This document shows, piece after piece, positions 32,806-44,707 of a stretch of DNA of 64,000 nt (positions are counted from its first letter, which is position 1; the number at the start of each line of letters is the position of its first letter). The stretch is from the NCBI GenBank assembly GCA_023014365.1, contig JAEBUN010000005.1, positions 2,356,001-2,420,000 of the forward strand. The letters run 5' to 3'. The notes beneath the pieces are model-generated. The model was not told the origin of the DNA. It did not search any database and worked only from the letters and a program-made list of their open reading frames with translations. The position numbers were made by a program, and so were the translations under genes. The stretch is from Lepiota brunneoincarnata. Its lineage: Eukaryota > Basidiomycota > Agaricomycetes > Agaricales > Agaricaceae.

Positions 32806-34291
32806 CGAATCCCCCTCCGGATCAACGGTGTAAAGCTTAAATCTGATCCGCTCTGAGAAGCGGCCCAGAAGACGTAGACCTGGCCTGTTCTCGTCCGCGA
32901 ACGGGAAGAACGGCTCAGTAAGCTGCGGAAGCACTGCTTGTACCTCCATAAGAGCACTCTTCACCTTAGGCCGAAGCGCAGGGGTGAGAGTCAAAATAGC
33001 CTGAGAATGCTCTAGAGAACTTCCCCTGAACTCATGGCCCAGCAGGGGCTGAAGCGGATGATTAGCCGCAAGAGTGGCAACCTGGAATATTGTTCAGGAG
33101 GCCAACTTCTTAAGATGCAGCCGGAAGGGCAGGAGGCCTGCAAGGGCCTCTGCCCCCCCAGTCGGGGATGTGCAAAATGCACCGATGATCCAATTAGCAG
33201 CTCGCTGCTGCATGGAGTTAAACATCTTGAGGATTCCCTTATTGCGGAAACCCTCGTGATACCACATACGGAACCCATACGTGGCAATAGGAACCACGCA
33301 GGACCGGTACAGGAGGCGCTTCTGGTCAGGAAGCAAACCCTGGGTTGAGTTACCAAGCATCCCCATCGCTCCAACCGTGGAGAAAGCCTTGGTAGAATAG
33401 TAGCGGACGTGCTCGCAAAAAGTGAGGGCACGGTCGAAATAGAAGCCCAAGTACCACCAGAACAGCTTGGGCCTCAACGGGGTATCCCCTGTGTACGGAT
33501 GGAAGCCCAGGTCAATGGGCGGATTGGTGTCCCTCGGGTTACGAGAGAAGTGAAAGACCTCAGACTTGGTATGCTCAAGCGTGAGGCCAAAAGAGTCAAA
33601 GAGCCCATGCACGCAGTGGTAAGCTGCCTGCAGGGCAGTAACGTTGTCCTCCCATGTCTTGGTCTGGACTATAAGGGCCCCATCGTCAACATACGAAAGC
33701 ATGTCGACACTGAGGCCAGGGGTCCGCTGGTAATACAAGTACACCAGGGGGGCGAGATACAAGGCAGACAAGACTGGGGACAGAGCAGAGCCCTGCCCCA
33801 CGCCCACATCCGCCTGCCTGGGGCCAGATCGGAATGAATTCCACAAGTACGTGGTAGACCTCCCAACCAAATAAGAGCCGAAGAACCGCACCAACTCCGG
33901 TGCAAAGCCCGACCGTGATAGCACCGCCAGAATCATACTGTGATTCAGCGAAGGGAAGAACTGAGCGATGTCAAAGGCCACAACACTAGTCCGCAAGCCC
34001 CGAGCCCACCCCGCATGAACGAGATGGGTGAGGATCAACCCGGTGTCCTCAGTGGACTTCTGGCGGATACCGCCAACCTGGTTGGGATGAAACACCCCCC
34101 ATTTGACACAATCAAACTGGAGGTGGTTGGAGATCATCTTCTCCACGAGTTTACCCAACGTGTTAAGCAACACAATCAGCCGAAAGGCCTTGGGGGTAGA
34201 GTATGAGGGCTTCCCCAGCTTAGGTATGACCACTGAGTTAGACTCCTTGAAATAATCAGGCCAATGCCCTGCCGTAAGGCAGGCATTGGTG
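32806..34291 (-). pseudogene. LINE-B ORF2 RT region in B5
   Basis: A long open frame (34233 to 33094) encodes the LINE-B RT: KAFRLIVLLNTLGKL, WGVFHPNQVGG, motif A VVAFDIAQFFPSL, motif B GVGQGSALSPVLSALYLAP and an intact YVDDGA. It then runs into the post-RT linker and the beginning of the RNase H-like domain (TVDPEGDSKQGHL). It is the best preserved LINE-B RT core here. The gene continues at 25035-26212 and 36688-37603. Confidence 0.9.
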
Positions 34292-36179
34292 CTGCACCCT
34301 GCTCCGCAGATCTTACGAGGTTGTCCATGACACCTTTACCTGGTTCGCACTCATCGTGGAGCACAACAAGTCTGAACTTTTCCATTTCTCACAGGATCGT
34401 TCTGGTGAGAACCCCCTGGTAGACTTGGGGTTTCCCCCGTTTACCGGCGCTACCCCCCTGCGGCCCAAGACCTATTGGAGGTACTTGGGTTTCTATTTCG
34501 ATCGTGCCCTTACGTTTAAGGAGCATGTTTGGTTCTACTCTACCAAGGCTATCTCCACGGTCAAGGCCATGGGGATGCTTTCTTCTGCCGGACCAGAAGC
34601 GCCTTCTATATTGGTCATGCGTGGTTCCTATAGCCACGTATGGCTTTCGTCTGTGGTATTACCGGGGCGCCAGGTGTAAGGGCGCTTTGGACCACCTTCG
34701 CCGGATGCAGCGTTGGGTTGCGCTCTGGATCACTGGCACCTTTAGGATGTCGCCCGATGGGGGGGTTGGGGCCATTGCGGGCCTGATCCCCATTCATCTT
34801 CATCTCTGGAAGCTTCATGACCGTGCCGAGTTGTGGTACGCCACGCTTGCTCCGGGCCACCCCGTTCGTGCCCTCCTTGGCTGGGGCTACAGTGGCGATC
34901 TCCAGTCCCATGTCCGGTCCATAGCCAGGCTCCCTCCCCGCGAGCTGATCAAGGTGAAGGGGCCTGTTGTCGATGCTAACCAGCATCTTGCTGCCCTTAC
35001 TGGGCCCTTCGACGCGGTGGCGCCGGAGGCCTGGCCGGGGTGTCGTCTCTTGGATGTGTACCCCGAGCAGGTCCGCTTCCATTCCTATGACCGTGGGGCA
35101 GAGGACGCCCTTGCGGCCCATGTCGCGGCCCTCGACCGGGTTCTGGCCCAGGCGCAGGCTGGTCCGGGGGTTCTGGTGGCAGCAACGGACGCGAGTCTGC
35201 CACCCTGCCGGGTCCACCAGGCGGTTTCGGCCGCCCAGGTTTTCCGGGGGCTGGACTGCATCCATGCGGTCCAGCTTCCAGGGGGGAAGGTTATGGCTCC
35301 CTCAGCCAAGCTTTTCGCCATCCGGCTGGCAGTGTCCAAGGCAGTTTCTGTCGAGGGCACCGCTAGTCTCGTCTTGTTTACTGACTCAATGGCTTCGGCC
35401 AGGCGGGTGGTGGACCCGTCGGTGCACTCCGCCCAGGGTCATTCCTTGGCGGTCTGCCGCCTTCTCGCCGGGTGGTTCGCCGGAGGTCCGGCCCGCTTGG
35501 TCCATTTCTGGGAGGTCCCTTCGCATGCGAAGTGGCCTTTCCACACTCAGGTACATGACTTCACTCGGTCATTGCCCCCCGTTGGGGTAGGGGCTCGTCC
35601 CCGGGCCTCGCTTGACTACCTCCGCAGGGAGGAAGTACAGTCGTGTCAGGACCGCTGGACCGATTTGTTCCAGGATCCTGACCATCACGGGCATGGTTTC
35701 CTCCAGCTCACCAGGGACGATGACCGTCCCCTTCGACCCACGTATCTCCACGGTGGTGCCTGGATCCCGCATGCTCATTCGGTGTCGCTTATGGCCCGGA
35801 TGACGCGTGCCATTCTTAATCACACGCTGATAGAGGGCTATCGGAGGCACTTTTTCCCACGGGAAGACTATTCCTGTTGCTGCGGGTTTCGGGAGGAGAC
35901 TCGTGAGCACGTGTTTCGGAGCTGCCCCAGGCACTCCATGGCGGGGGTCCCGGCTACGGTCGAGGCTCTCATTGCTTTCCTCGAGGCATCCCCGACCGCG
36001 TTCGCGTTCGCTGAGAGGGCCGGGCCCCCCCTGGGGGGTATCGGCTAGTAGCTCTGCCCGGCGCCTGGTTGGGTCTGGGCCGGGGCGTTGGTTATTCCCC
36101 CGCTGTCTTCAGGCGGCGTGTAGGGATTTACGCGGGAATTGACCCCTAACCCCCGATAAGGGGGAGGACCTCGCCTCGG

Positions 36180-36180
<1 letters not shown>
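34292..36180 (+). pseudogene. LINE-A copy A7: RT end, RNase H, zinc motif and part of 3' UTR
   Basis: Plus-strand LINE-A beginning within RT, downstream of YVDD. A small deletion near 34580 shifts frame, after which the frame is open to the stop at 36046-36048. RNase H has VAATDASLP and FTDSMA, but the Glu position reads SAKLFA, so the Glu is lost. Zinc motif CCCGFREETREHVFRSC is present. The 3' UTR ends at CTCGGC, where the T tract of A8 begins. Confidence 0.88.
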
Positions 36181-36212
<32 letters not shown>

Positions 36213-36687
36213 TCCAATTTATTATGCGGTCCATGTAGGGAGGCCGCGTGCAGCAACGTACTACAGTACAAACAACCGAGCTGTACACTACAGGGTATCT
36301 GTACATACAACGCGTGACCGCGGATGTGGGCATGCGTTTCCCCATGCCCAGGACAAAGCCGCCCCGAACGAATGGAGGCAGGAAGACGGCTGCCGCCCAG
36401 CGCGCAGCGCGGGAACAAAGCTGAGACAAGGTCCCCCCCCTTATCGGGGGTTAGGGGTCAATTCCCACGTAAATCCCTACACGCTGCCCGAAGACAGCGG
36501 GGGAATAACCAACACCCTGGCCCGGACCCAACCGGGCGCCAGGCAGAGCTACTAGCCGATACCCCCCGGGGGGGGCCTGGCCCTCTCAGCGAACGCGAAC
36601 GCGGTTGGGGATGCCTCGAGGAAAGCAACGAGAGCCTCGACCATAGCCGGGACCCCCGCCATGGAGTGCCTAGGGCAGCTCCGGAAC
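36181..36687 (-). mobile_element. LINE-A copy A8, short 3' fragment
   Basis: T tract 36181-36207, 3' UTR, stop at 36552-36554 and the last ~45 codons of ORF2 up to the FRSCPRH region, then a direct join to LINE-B at 36688. Together with A7 it forms an inverted tail-to-tail pair. No target duplication is visible. Confidence 0.88.
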
Positions 36688-37603
36688 CTGCCACGATGTC
36701 CTTCAGGTACAACCACGTAACATGGTCGGGCCCAGGAGCAGACTTCTTCGCGCAAGAACGCAGGGTGTCCTCAAGCTCCAAAGTGGAGAAGGGGTACCAC
36801 GCTCTCTCTGCTTACGCAGGGAGAGCGTCCAACACTGAGGGATCTACAGCGCGGCCTGAGGCCACCTTGTAGGTCCCGTGCAGGGCATCCCAGAGGGAGT
36901 CCATATCATGACATGGCACGCCCTTGTGCTGTATCGCGTCACAAGCGGGTAACTTGCACTGCTTAACCCAGGCCATCAGGTCCCAGGGGCGCTTGTTCGC
37001 AGAGGCAATCTCCTCGATCTTCTCATCGAAGAACTTGTGTTTGACGGCTTTAGCAGCTCGTCGGAACTTGTACCACCCCTCCCTGGATGGGGAGGCCCAA
37101 TATGCCCTAATGGCAGCGGTACAGTCGTCATTCCACCATGGGTTAGACCGTCCCACAATGAACACCTCCTCAGAGAAGGCATCCCAGGCCTGCAAGATGA
37201 TCCAAGCCACGGCCGAGGCCGCAAACTCCACCTCCGCAGGCGTGTCCAGGGGTGGCTGCAACGCGGCCAGCCCCTCACATATCTGCGCCACGAACTTCGA
37301 CTCCTCATCGCTATCGGGCTTCAGAACACGGCAGATCACTCCGGTCATAAAACGAGTGACTGGAAGAACCAGAGTGAGGGGCGCATGGTCCAAAGGACCA
37401 TGCATCTCCAGATCGATCAGGGGCCTGAGATCAGGATCTCGAGCCATCGGGAGGAAGATGAGATTGATCACCAATGGTGACAGATTCGAATCATGCGGGA
37501 AGTGAGTTGGGCCCGGAACCACCGGGAGCACCAAGTCAAGTCCCAGATCCATCCCAATCTCCAGAAGAGACTGGGCGATCCCCGGACGCGAGACCCAATT
37601 AGG
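36688..37603 (-). pseudogene. LINE-B ORF2 endonuclease end and pre-RT region in B5
   Basis: Frame from 37552 to 36812 encodes the second half of the APE endonuclease (LVLPVVPGPTHFPHD, MHGPLDHAPLTLV) and the pre-RT segment with RSNPWWNDDCTAAIRAYWAS and KRPWDLMAWVKQ. The last bases TTAGG (37599-37603) are the left half of the LTR target duplication whose right half is at 42261-42265. Confidence 0.88.
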
Positions 37604-37901
37604 TGTTAGGAGTACCCTGTGACATGCTAGGATGTGCTATGTGCACTCCTGTGGTGAGCAGTGTGCACTTGTCTTATTGTGCTCTGAACAGTCCCACTTG
37701 TTTGTTGTTGTGTTTGTGGACTTGTAGATTTCCAGTTTCTCATAGCTGTCCACAGGTGAGTAGTTAGTTCTATCTCCACTCCAGTCTCTCATAGCTGTCC
37801 ACAGCTTGTTCCTTTCATTTCTAGTCGTTCCCGTCACGTAATACACTCGTTCCTTTGCTGTTAGGACTCCTTACCAGTCCCCCAATGCTCCTGCTTCAAC
37901 A
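37604..37901. repeat. LTR L2 (298 bp) with unmatched flanks
   Basis: Same family as L1: starts TGTTAGGAGTACC and ends CTGCTTCAACA. The left flank is TTAGG within minus-strand LINE-B, the right flank is GCGAC within plus-strand LINE-B. The TTAGG partner is found 4.36 kb away after L3, so L2 and L3 bracket a block. Confidence 0.9.
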
Positions 37902-38709
37902 GCGACTTCAATTGCCACTCGGAGTGGTGGGATCTGAACAGGGTCTTACATCCGGGGATCGCCCAGTCTCTCCTGGAGGCTGGGATGGATCTGGGGCTTG
38001 AGTTGGTGCTCCTAGTGGTTCCGGGCCCGACTCACTTCCCGCATGATTCAAATCTGTCACCGTTGGTGATCGATCTCATTTTCCTCCCGATGGCTCGAGA
38101 TCCTGATCTCAGGCCCCTGATCGATCTGGAGATGCACAGTCCTTCAGACCACGCGCCTCTTACTTTGGTTCTTCCGGTCACTTGTTTTATGACCGGAGTG
38201 ATCTGCCGTGTTCTGAAGCCCGATAGTGACGAGGAGTCGAAGTTCGTGGCACAGATATGCGAGGGGCTGTCCGCTTTGCGGCTGCCCCTGGACACCCCTG
38301 TGGAGGTGGAGTCTGCGGCCTCGGCTGTGGCTCGGATCATCTCTCAGGCCTGGGACGCCTTCTCTGAAGAGGTATTCATTGTGGGACGGTCTAATCCATG
38401 GTGGAATGATGACTGTACCGCTGCCATTAGGGCGTATCGGGCCTCCCCATCCAGGGAGGGGTGGTACGAGTTCCGGCGAGCTGCTAAAGCCGTCAAATGC
38501 AAGTTCTTCAATGGGAAGATCGAGGAGATTGCTTTTGCAAACAAGCGCCCCTGTGATGCAATACAGCACAATGGCATGCTGTGTCATGATATGGACTCCC
38601 TCTGGGATGCCCTACACGGTACCTACAACATGGCCTCTGGCCGCGCTGTAGATCCCTCGGTGTTGGATGCTCTCCCTGCACAGGCGGAGAGAGCATGGTA
38701 CCCTTTCTC
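37902..38709 (+). pseudogene. LINE-B fragment B6 (endonuclease end, pre-RT), between LTRs
   Basis: Plus-strand LINE-B starting at GCGACTTCAATTGCC, in the GDFN region of the endonuclease. It has a long frame (37985 onward) with PGPTHFPHD, SPSDHAPLTLV and RSNPWWNDDCTAAIRAY. A deletion after KRP removes DLMAWVKQRKLPA. It ends where the T tract of A9 begins. It nearly duplicates, in inverse orientation, the adjacent B5 piece 36812-37603. Confidence 0.88.
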
Positions 38710-41700
38710 TTTTTTTTTTTTTATTTTTTTTATTTTTTTAAATCTCCAATTTATTACACGGGCCACATAGGGAGGCCGTGCGCAGCTACGCACCACAGTA
38801 CAAATGACTGAGCCGTACACTACGGGGTATCTGTACATACAACCCGTGACCGCGGATGCAGGCATGCATTTCCCCATGCCCAGGACGAAGCCGCCCCGAG
38901 TAAACGGAGGCGGGAAGACGGCTGCCGCCCAGCGCACGGCATGGGAACAAAGCCAAAACAAGGTCCCCCCCCTCATTGGGGGATAGGGGTCAATTCCCGC
39001 GTAAATCCCTACATGCCACCCAAAGACAGCGGGGGAATAACCAACGCCCCGGCCCGGACCCAACCGGGCACTAGGCAGAGCTACTAGCCGATACCCCCCA
39101 GGGGGGGCCCGGCCCTCTCAGCAAACGCGAATGTGGTCGGGGACGCCTCGAGGAAAGCAATGAGAGCCTCGACTGTAGCTGGGACCCCCATCATGGGGTG
39201 CCTAGGGCAGCTCCGGAACACGTGCTCACGAGTTTCCTCCCGAAACCCGCAGCGACAGGAATAGTCTTCCTGTGGGAAAAAGCGCCTCCGATAGCCCCCT
39301 ATCGGTGCGTGGTTAAGAATGGCACACATCATCCGGGCCATCACTGACACCAAGTGAGCGTGCAGAATCCAGGCTCCACCGTGGAGATATGTGGGCCGAA
39401 GGGGACGGTCATTGTCCCTGGTGAGCTGGAGGAAACCATGCCCGCGATGGTCAGGATCCTGGAACAAGTCGATCCAGTGGTCCTGACATGACTGTACTTC
39501 CTCCTTGCGGAGGTAGTCAAGCGAGGCCCGGGGATGAGCCCCTACCCCAACAGGAGGCAACGACCGAGCGAAGTCATGTACCTGAGTGTGGAACGGCCAC
39601 TTCGCACGCAAAGGGACCTCCCAGAAATGGACCGAGCGGGCCGGACCTCCGGCGAACCACCCGGCGAGAAGGCGGCAGACCGCCAAGGAATGACCCTGGG
39701 CGGAGTGCACTGATGGGTCCACCGCCCGCCTGGCCAAAGCCATTGAGTCGGTGAACAAGACGAGACTAGCGGTGCCCTCGACAGAAACTGCCTTGGACAC
39801 CGCCAGCCGGACGGCGAAAAGCTCGGCCTCGGGAGCCGTAACCTTCCCCCCTGGAAGCCGGACTGCATGGATGCAGTCCAGCCCCCGGAAAACCTGGGTG
39901 GCCGAAACCGCCTGGTGGACCCGGCGGGGTGGCAGACTCGCGTCCGTTGCTGCCACCAGAACCCCCGGACCAGCCTGCGCCCGGGCCAGAACCCGGTCGA
40001 GAGCTGCGACATGGGCCGTAAGGGCGTCCTCTGCCCCACGGTCATAGGAATGGAAGCGGACCCGCTCGGGGTACACATCCAAGAGACGATGCCCTGGCCA
40101 GGCCTCCAGCGCCACTGTGTCGAAGGGCCCAGCCAGGGCAGCAAGACGCTGGTTAGCGTCGACAACAGGCCCCTTCACCTTGATCAGCTCACGGGGAGGG
40201 AGCCTGGCTATGGACCGGACATGGGACCGGAGATCGCCGCTGTAGCCCCAGCCAAGGAGGGCACAAACGGGGTGGCCCGGAGCAAGCGTGGCGTACCGCA
40301 ACTCGGCACGGTCATGAAGCTTCCGGAGATGAAGATGAATGGGGATCAGGCCCGCAATGGCCCCAACCCCCCCATCGGGCGACGTCCTAAAGGCGCCGGT
40401 GATCCAGAGTGCAACCTGACGCTGCATCCAGCGAAGGTGGTCCAAAGCGCCCTTACACCTGGCGCCCCGGTAATACCACAGACGAAAGCCATACGTGGCT
40501 ATAGGAACCACGCATGACCAATATAGAAGGCGCTTCTGGTCCGGCAGAAGCCCCCGGACGGAGTTACCAAGCATCCCCATGGCCTTGACCGTGGAGATAG
40601 CCTTGGTAGAGTAGAACCAAACATGCTCCTTAAACGTAAGGGCATGATCAAAATAGAAACCCAAGTACCTCCAATAGGTCTTGGGCCGCAGGGGGGTAGC
40701 GCTGGTAAACGGGGGAAACCCCAAGTCCACTGGGGGGTTCTCACCAGAACGATCCTGTGAGAAATGGAAAAGTTCGGACTTGTCGTGCTCCACGACAAGT
40801 GCGAACCAGGTAAAGGTGTCATGGACAACCTCGTAAGATCTGCGGAGCAGGGTGCAGTTAGCATCCAGGTCCCAGGCCTGCGCCACGATGGTACCATCGT
40901 TGACGTAAGACAGGAGCGAAAGGCCTGGTTGAGGGAGCCTCCGCTCGATAATGTACATGGCGGGAGCCAAGTAGAGGCCGGACAGGACGGGTGAGAGGGC
41001 AGACCCCTGGCCCACCCCCACCTCTGCCCGGAACGGTTCAGACAGGAAGGAGTTCCAGGTGTAGCTGGTAAACCTCCCCGTGAGATAAGAAGCGAAGAAC
41101 CAGCCCACACAAGGGGAGAACCCCTGCCGAGCCAGAACCGTGAGAAGCATCCCATGACTCAGGGATGGGAAAAACTGTGCGATGTCGAAGGCGAGAACAC
41201 TCGTCTTCAACCCGCGGGCCCACCCGGCATGGACAAGGTGCACGAGGTAGGCACCAGCATCTTCGGTGGACCGCTGGATCACGCCGCCGAACTTGACAGC
41301 CTCAAACTGCAAGCGGCGCAAGATCATTTTCTCGATTAGTTTACCGAGAGTGTTGAGAAGGACGATCGGCCTGAACGCCTTCGGAGTGGCATAGGAGGGC
41401 TTGCCAGGCTTCGGTATGATAACCGACACGCTCTCCTTAAAGTGACGAGGCCAATGCCCGCACTCCATGCAGGCATCGGCGATCCAACAGACCAAACGGG
41501 TGACCATCAGGCCCGCCAGAACGGACTTGAGGTGCGTCCATGTGATGTGGTCCGGACTGGGCGAGGACAGAGAGGAGCACGTGCGCAGAGCCTCGTGCAT
41601 CTCCAAGTCGGAGAAGACCGGCCACTCCTGCAGTGGGAGCGGATCAATCTGATCAAGCACCCCGACATCGACCGGGCAGTCGTTGGCGGCGTTGTAAGAG

Positions 41701-42095
41701 CCGTGGAGCCCTTCCCAGAGTTCCTCGAGAGTGTTGCAGGGGCGATCGCAATAGCGGATCGCCTCGCAGGGAGGCAACTTGCGCACCCTGACCCAATCCA
41801 TCAGGTCCCAGGGGCGCTTGTTGGTAGAAGCAATTTCCTTGATGCGCTCATCGAAGAACCTGCGCTTGGCGGCCTTCCAGGTCCACTTAAACGTGCAAGT
41901 GTCCTCCCGGTCCCGAGACTGAGAATACACCGCGTAAGTGCGTGAGCACTCGTCGTCCCACCACGGTTTAGACCGTGAGACAACGCAGATCTCCCTGGAG
42001 TGGGCGAGCCACGCCTCGGAGAAGACCGCAGAGATAGCCAGGGCCACCTCGTCGATCCTGTCAGATGAGCCCAGGTCCAGATAATCCAGGCCCAT
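38710..42095 (-). mobile_element. LINE-A copy A9, 5'-truncated
   Basis: The interrupted T tract 38710-38739 includes single A bases. LINE-A 3' UTR and ORF2 follow, to the pre-RT region at 42095, where it joins the middle of LTR L3 directly. No clear target duplication is seen, which suggests a deletion at the 5' junction. Confidence 0.9.
39084..42095 (-). pseudogene. LINE-A ORF2 fragment in A9, open over 1003 codons
   Basis: A single uninterrupted frame from MGLDYLDLGSSDRIDE through RT, linker, RNase H and zinc motif to the normal stop. RT motif A FDIAQFFPSL and motif B GVGQGSALSPVLSG are intact, but the catalytic motif is YVND (second Asp to Asn). RNase H has VAATDASLP, EAELFA and FTDSMA. 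Zinc motif CRCGFREETREHVFRSC. It lacks the endonuclease, so it is non-autonomous although the frame is open. Confidence 0.9.
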
Positions 42096-42260
42096 CTCTC
42101 ATAGCTGTCCACAGGTGAGTAGTTAGTTCTATCTCCACTCCAGTCTCTCATAGCTGTCCACAGCTTGTTCCTTTCGTTTCTAGTTGTTCCCTTCACATAA
42201 TACACTCGTTCCTTTGCTGTTAGGACTCCTTACCAGTCCCCCAACGCTCCTGCTTCAACA
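42096..42260. repeat. LTR L3, truncated (165 bp)
   Basis: The last 165 bp of the L1/L2 LTR family, ending CTGCTTCAACA and followed by TTAGG (42261-42265) and minus-strand LINE-B. The first ~133 bp are missing at the junction with A9. With L2 it forms an LTR...LTR pair sharing one TTAGG duplication. Confidence 0.9.
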
Positions 42261-42265
42261 TTAGG

Positions 42266-42543
42266 ATCCCACCACTCCGAGTGGCAGTTGAAGTCGCCCG
42301 CCATATATGTCATGGCAGGCAGAGAGTCCACCAGCCCTTGAAGGGCCAGAATGGCGGTGTGGCGGTCGTCTGAATAGACGTTCATAAGATTATAGGTGTG
42401 CCCCCCTTGCCACAGGGACACAACCATAATGTCGTGGTGATCGACCAGATCCCTCCAGAGGGACGGTCGCAGCATCTTCAGCCTCGAGTGGACATAAGCC
42501 AGCACTCGCAGGGACGAATCACCTGGCTGAGGGTTCCATATGC
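42266..42543 (-). pseudogene. LINE-B endonuclease piece of B5
   Basis: Encodes (minus strand) WNPQPGDSSLRVLAYVHSR, VVSLWQGGHTYNLMNVYSDD and MTYMAGDFNCHSEWWDP, the middle of the APE endonuclease including GDFN. The last 15 bp (42529-42543) form the left half of the target duplication around B7. Confidence 0.88.
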
Positions 42544-42664
42544 CATCGCTTCTTGATCTGATACCACCACCAGTAACGTGCACAGCCACACCCACTTCCT
42601 CGCTCAATGTCTTGTACTGCGCACCCCCACTGTTGGATTTGACCAGTGGTACCTTCAACCTTAC

Positions 42665-44647
42665 ATGTCCTCCTCGGCCTCACAACAGGCAGCGCGAGGA
42701 GGGGCGGATCATGGTGGATCCTGCGGTTCAGGCCGTGGTCCCCCCCCTACCCCCTCCACCAACCCATTGGACGTCCTGTCCCCCGGCTCCCCAAGGAGCC
42801 CTCTTCAAGAGCCCGCTGGCCGCTACGGTACAGTGGCAAGCATGCATGCTGCGGTTTCCCCACCTCGTGGGATGGCTGTCGACCCGGTGGAGATGCCGAG
42901 GCAGGCTCGACCTGTCTCCTGCCTCTCTGCATTTTCTAACGACTCGCAGTTGTCATCCAAGCGGCTGCGGCGTAATTCCAGTGAAGGGGGGTGTCCTCTC
43001 TTTGCCCCACCTGCGATATCCCCCCTGCGGGTTGACTTGGACGCCGCCCCGAGCGGTGACAGTCAGGCTGATCACCTGCAGGCGATAGCGGAGTCGTTTG
43101 ATCTAGCAACAGAGTACTTGGTGAAACACACCGAGGTCCTCATGACGGGCCCCTCTTGGGAGAGGGCCTGGCACGCTTTTGATGGTCTTCTGTGGCGCAC
43201 TGGGCGCTGCGGGTTCCTAGACTACAGGCTGAAGTGTGAGGGGAACGATGAGTCCACCCTCCGTCAGTCCATTATCGACGGGATGCGCCCCTTTGGGAGG
43301 GACATCTTGGACGTCCCTAAGGTAGTAGGGCCTCCCAGCCGGGTCAAACCAGCTGAGTCTGCCCTGCCCTCCCGACCGGCATTTATGCCAGCTCCCATGG
43401 ATACAGCCCCCGACGCCAGAGCCTCCTCGGCCGCGCCGTCTGGGGGGGCTAAGTCCTCCAACTCCAAGGGTAAGGGCAAGGCCCCCCCTCCCCCTGCGCC
43501 GCCGCCCAACCCTAGGGGCCTGGGCCCGTTGCAAGCAGGTACGTCTTACGCGAGGTTGGCAGTCCCACCGCCGCCGCCTAAGGTGAACCTCTCCACCAAG
43601 CCCAGGGGCGCGAAGCGCTCCTTCGCTCAGGTGGCCACCGCCCCCCTGGTCTCAAGGGATGGCGATACGAAGGTTGCGGAGGCCATTGCCGCCATGGCGA
43701 GAGCCTTCCCACACCTATCCCCCGCGGATATCCTCCACACTGTTGGTAGGGGATCCCCCACTCTGTCGTCTGGGAGGCCTCGTAAGAGGCCTCGCAACAC
43801 TACTGCTGGCCCTACCAGGTGCCAGATCATCATCCTGTTTGTGGGTCCTAGGCTGCCAATCAAGGATCTGTCTCAGGTCGTCGCAGGGGCTAATCGTGCC
43901 CTCCTCAACGCGAAGTCCTCCCTCAACGTCATGTCGGCCTCCCTGGCATACGATGGCATCTCCCTCACGACTGACCCGGTCACGTCCACGGCGGATCTTA
44001 ACGTGATCCAGGACTGGGCTTCCCGGTTCTTCCCAGCGGGTTTGCAGTCTACGGCCACAGTCCCCTCCTCCAAGTCCTTCATGAAAGTGTCGGACGTCCC
44101 CTTCTTTGCTCCTGACGGGTCGCGCATCACCAGTCAGTGGATTGAGAACATCATGCGGCAGTCGTCGCATCAAGGTTTCCTTAACCTCCAGGGCCCCCCC
44201 AGGGTCGGGAGGAACTCCAACAAATCAGACACTGCGACTGTCTGGTTTGAGATTTGGGACTCGCAGACCGGGTCCACCTCCAAGTCGATGATTGGGAGGT
44301 CATTGGCCGTTGGGCCCCACGCTTGTCCTATAAGTGCGGCCTCCCAGCAGGTTGGGACGTCCCTCTGCCGCCATTGCTGGTGGTGGGGGCACCCAACTAA
44401 TGTCTGCAGGGCGAGATTCCCGACCTGCCCCATCTGCTCCGAGCCCCACAGCAAGGACAATCATAGGTCGATGGCAGGGTGCTGCAAGGCCTGCCCCAAC
44501 GTGAACCCACTGGTTGCCGGTACTGCTGAGGGCACTCCGTGCCCCCATCAGCCCCGTTGTAGGAACTGTGGCGGCCCTCATGCTGCCCACGACAAGAAAT
44601 GCCCTTTTTGGCACAAGCGTTTTGAAGACGGTTGGGCCAAGAAATGA
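42665..44647 (+). pseudogene. LINE-B ORF1 in B7 (gag-like, zinc knuckles), early TGA
   Basis: Likely start MSSSASQQAARGG at 42665; the frame is open further upstream, but this Met is shared with B5. It has a low-complexity N-terminus, SSKRLRRNSSEG, a helical segment (EYLVKHTEVLMTGPSWERAW) and a Pro/Lys-rich linker. A nucleic-acid-binding region (IIILFVGPRLPIKDLSQVV) and zinc knuckles follow near the C-terminus (CRHCWWWGHPTNVC, CPICSEPH, CRNCGGPH). TGA at 44645-44647 (AAACGT to AAATGA relative to other copies) removes the last ~22 codons, and one A is missing shortly after. The protein would bind element RNA. Confidence 0.88.
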
Positions 44648-44707
44648 TATCAGGAGGTACGCGGTTCCCCTACCGCCCCCAGGTCTTGCTAACTCAGCCT
44701 AGGAGTA

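Noticed and set aside
40864..40915. YVND-bearing RTs as a distinct RT class
   Set aside because: The change is a single G-to-A type transition in copies A6 and A9; A2, A11 and LINE-B copies have YVDD, so these are dead copies.
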